Translations under genes and position numbers: made by a program | Notes under the pieces: model-generated | The model's input: the letters and a program-made list of their open reading frames with translations, nothing else | What the model was told of the DNA's origin: nothing | Databases searched by the model: none | Part shown: piece by piece, positions 62,779 through 64,000 of the stretch | Layout: each line of letters opens with the position of its first letter | How positions within the stretch are numbered: position 1 is the stretch's first letter | Assembly (NCBI RefSeq): GCF_000092065.1 | Contig: NC_009364.1 | Location: forward strand, 372,001 to 436,000 | From: Ostreococcus lucimarinus CCE9901 | Taxonomy: Eukaryota; Chlorophyta; Mamiellophyceae; Mamiellales; Bathycoccaceae | Direction: 5' to 3' | Length of the DNA: 64,000 nt

Positions 62779-64000
62779 CTACACAGAGAGCGTACCTTTG
62801 CTCGACGCCACGGAGCCCGCGCGTCGCGGATCAATCGCCGCGCACTGTCGCAAGCACTTACCGAAAGCCTTCGCCGCGGCTGTGGCAACTTCGGCTTCGT
62901 CCGCGCCGCGCGCGTGCTCGACCAAGTGCACCGTCATTTGCCCGTTGAACGTCAAACTCATGAACATGTGCTCGACCATCTCCACGCTGAGGTCGCCCAC
63001 TTTGTCGCTCTCGAGCTCGAGTCCGTACCCCAAGTACGGGCGATTGCTAAGATCCATGACGCACTCCACCGTGGCCTCACCCTCGGTGGACATCGCGCTC
63101 CCCATGCGATTACACCCTTTCTTAGTCCCCAGCGCCTTGTTCAGCGCTTGGCCGACGGCGATGGACACGTCTTCCGCCGTGTGGTGGTCGTCTATCCACA
63201 AGTCTCCCGTGGCGGCGATGTTCAGCGCCACCCCGGCTTCGCGTTGAATCGCGGTGAACAATCCATCGAGGGCGACGATACCGGTGCTGATCTTCGATCC
63301 CTCGACGTCATCGCGACTGGCGTCTAAATCCAGCTTCACGTCGATGGACGTCTCCTTCGTCGAGCGTTGAATCGCGCTTCGCCGCGTCTCCTCGCTCGCG
63401 GCGGCGCCCGCGTACACGTCGATCCCTTCCGCCGCGTCCATCGCCGCGCGAACCCCCCGCGCGAACGCCTTGAACGTCGATTCGACGATATGATGCGCGT
63501 TATCCCCGCGCTCTTTCACCAACCGCACGCTCACCCCCGCTTCCTCCGCTAACGCTCGCCAAAACGTCTCCGTGAGCGCCGTCGGATACGTCCCGATGCT
63601 CGCGCGTCCCGCCGTCCCCGGCTTCCCATACGGCGCCAGCGCGAACGTCTCCAGCCCTCGCTCGCCGTACAGCTCGATCCCACACGTCGCGTACGCCTCG
63701 TCCAACGGCGCCGCGAACCGCGCCTTCGCCCGCTCCCCGGCGCCTCTCCCGTCTCCCAGCGTCTCTCGCAGCGCCGCGCCCAGCGCCGCGCCCGCGCACC
63801 GAAACGCCTCCTCGTCGCTCACCCCTCCCGCGTCGCGCGCCTCCTCGCACGTCACCCCGCGTCGCGTCAGCACGCAGTGCACGCCCAACTGCGCGTGCGC
63901 GGTGAGCTGATCGATCATGTGATCCAGGAACGGCGCGCCCGTCGCGATCGTCCCGCGCGCGCCGTTCGCATCGATCACCGCGACGCCCTGGACGTCCCCG
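62779..64000 (-). CDS. Tandem imidazoleglycerol-phosphate dehydratase (HISN5/HIS3), two degenerate domains; N-terminus cut
   Basis: About 406 residues are visible; the start lies beyond 64000. The protein holds two IGPD domains in tandem. Domain 1 (about 63955-63430) keeps TGAPFLDHMIDQLTAH, APLDEA and DNAHHIVESTFKAFARG (His-His at 63490-63495), but where IGPD has the first DDHHT-x-ED motif it has DAGGVSDEEAF (Gly-Gly at 63823-63828). Domain 2 (about 63390-62785) keeps STKETSIDVKLDLD, GDLWIDDHHTAEDVSIAVG (His-His at 63181-63186) and DLSNRPYLGYGLEL, but lost PFLDHM (now VALDGLF) and the second His-His motif. IGPD makes imidazole-acetol phosphate, the seventh histidine step, and its Mn sites use both HH motifs across subunits. 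Plant IGPD is a single domain of about 270 aa. Confidence 0.88.
   Translation of the reverse strand, partial: GDVQGVAVIDANGARGTIATGAPFLDHMIDQLTAHAQLGVHCVLTRRGVTCEEARDAGGVSDEEAFRCAGAALGAALRETLGDGRGAGERAKARFAAPLDEAYATCGIELYGERGLETFALAPYGKPGTAGRASIGTYPTALTETFWRALAEEAGVSVRLVKERGDNAHHIVESTFKAFARGVRAAMDAAEGIDVYAGAAASEETRRSAIQRSTKETSIDVKLDLDASRDDVEGSKISTGIVALDGLFTAIQREAGVALNIAATGDLWIDDHHTAEDVSIAVGQALNKALGTKKGCNRMGSAMSTEGEATVECVMDLSNRPYLGYGLELESDKVGDLSVEMVEHMFMSLTFNGQMTVHLVEHARGADEAEVATAAAKAFGKCLRQCAAIDPRRAGSVASSKGTLSV

Overview
The window is nuclear DNA of a very compact, GC-rich green alga, almost certainly a mamiellophyte close to Ostreococcus. Genes are packed 10-350 bp apart on both strands and most have a single exon. 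The products are eukaryotic (TFIID, AP-1, kinesin, kinetochore and SAC3 proteins, mitochondrial and plastid precursors), and many carry Arg/Ala/Ser/Thr-rich targeting extensions. I support 41 protein genes. I see no tRNA, rRNA, mobile element or CRISPR array.

Layout. 1-5.7 kb: a cut ALDH10 aminoaldehyde dehydrogenase head-to-head with an Fe-S-type GABA transaminase, then mitochondrial uS5 and a CofD-like protein. 6-14.9 kb: eIF3j, IPI1/TEX10, Psb27-like and FKBP lumen proteins, a coiled-coil orphan, ATP synthase subunit g and an RNase M5-like Toprim protein. 15-22 kb: TAF5, TEX261/SVP26, MIS12, an MFS anion transporter and a B3GNTL1-like glycosyltransferase. 22.5-32 kb: a 1479-aa EH/coiled-coil/AIDA-C2 protein, a nuclear orphan, a small plastid membrane protein, a coiled-coil orphan and a CIA30 protein. 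32-39 kb: kinesin with a C-terminal SAM domain, an acyl-protein thioesterase-like protein, a SAM plus J-like protein, prenyltransferase alpha subunit and a BIG BROTHER-like RING protein. 39-48.6 kb: a 1594-aa CDCA7-type zinc-finger protein, anthranilate synthase beta, rhodanese, DUF1769 and IMPase/SAL1 family proteins. 48.7-52.8 kb: the ciliary-type pair CCDC40-like and DRC2/CCDC65-like. 53-64 kb: ESF1, a Cys/Met PLP enzyme, SAC3, ProA, a plastid-type front-end desaturase, AP-1 sigma, a Borealin-like protein and a cut tandem IGP dehydratase.

Five genes need a spliceosomal intron to be complete. These introns share GTG-type donors and a CTGAC branch site 22-34 nt before the AG. Gene pairs that may work together are aminoaldehyde dehydrogenase with GABA transaminase (making and using GABA), and CCDC40 with DRC2 (axoneme ruler and nexin link).

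The strongest candidate for something undescribed is the histidine-pathway enzyme at the right end. It holds two fused IGPD domains, each of which has lost the metal-binding motif that the other keeps. Other notable items are the CDCA7-zinc-finger fusion, the EH-AIDA fusion, two flagellar genes in a lineage generally described as non-flagellate, and a five-copy 43-bp minisatellite in a divergent promoter. Family assignments are from reading the sequence; no database search was run.
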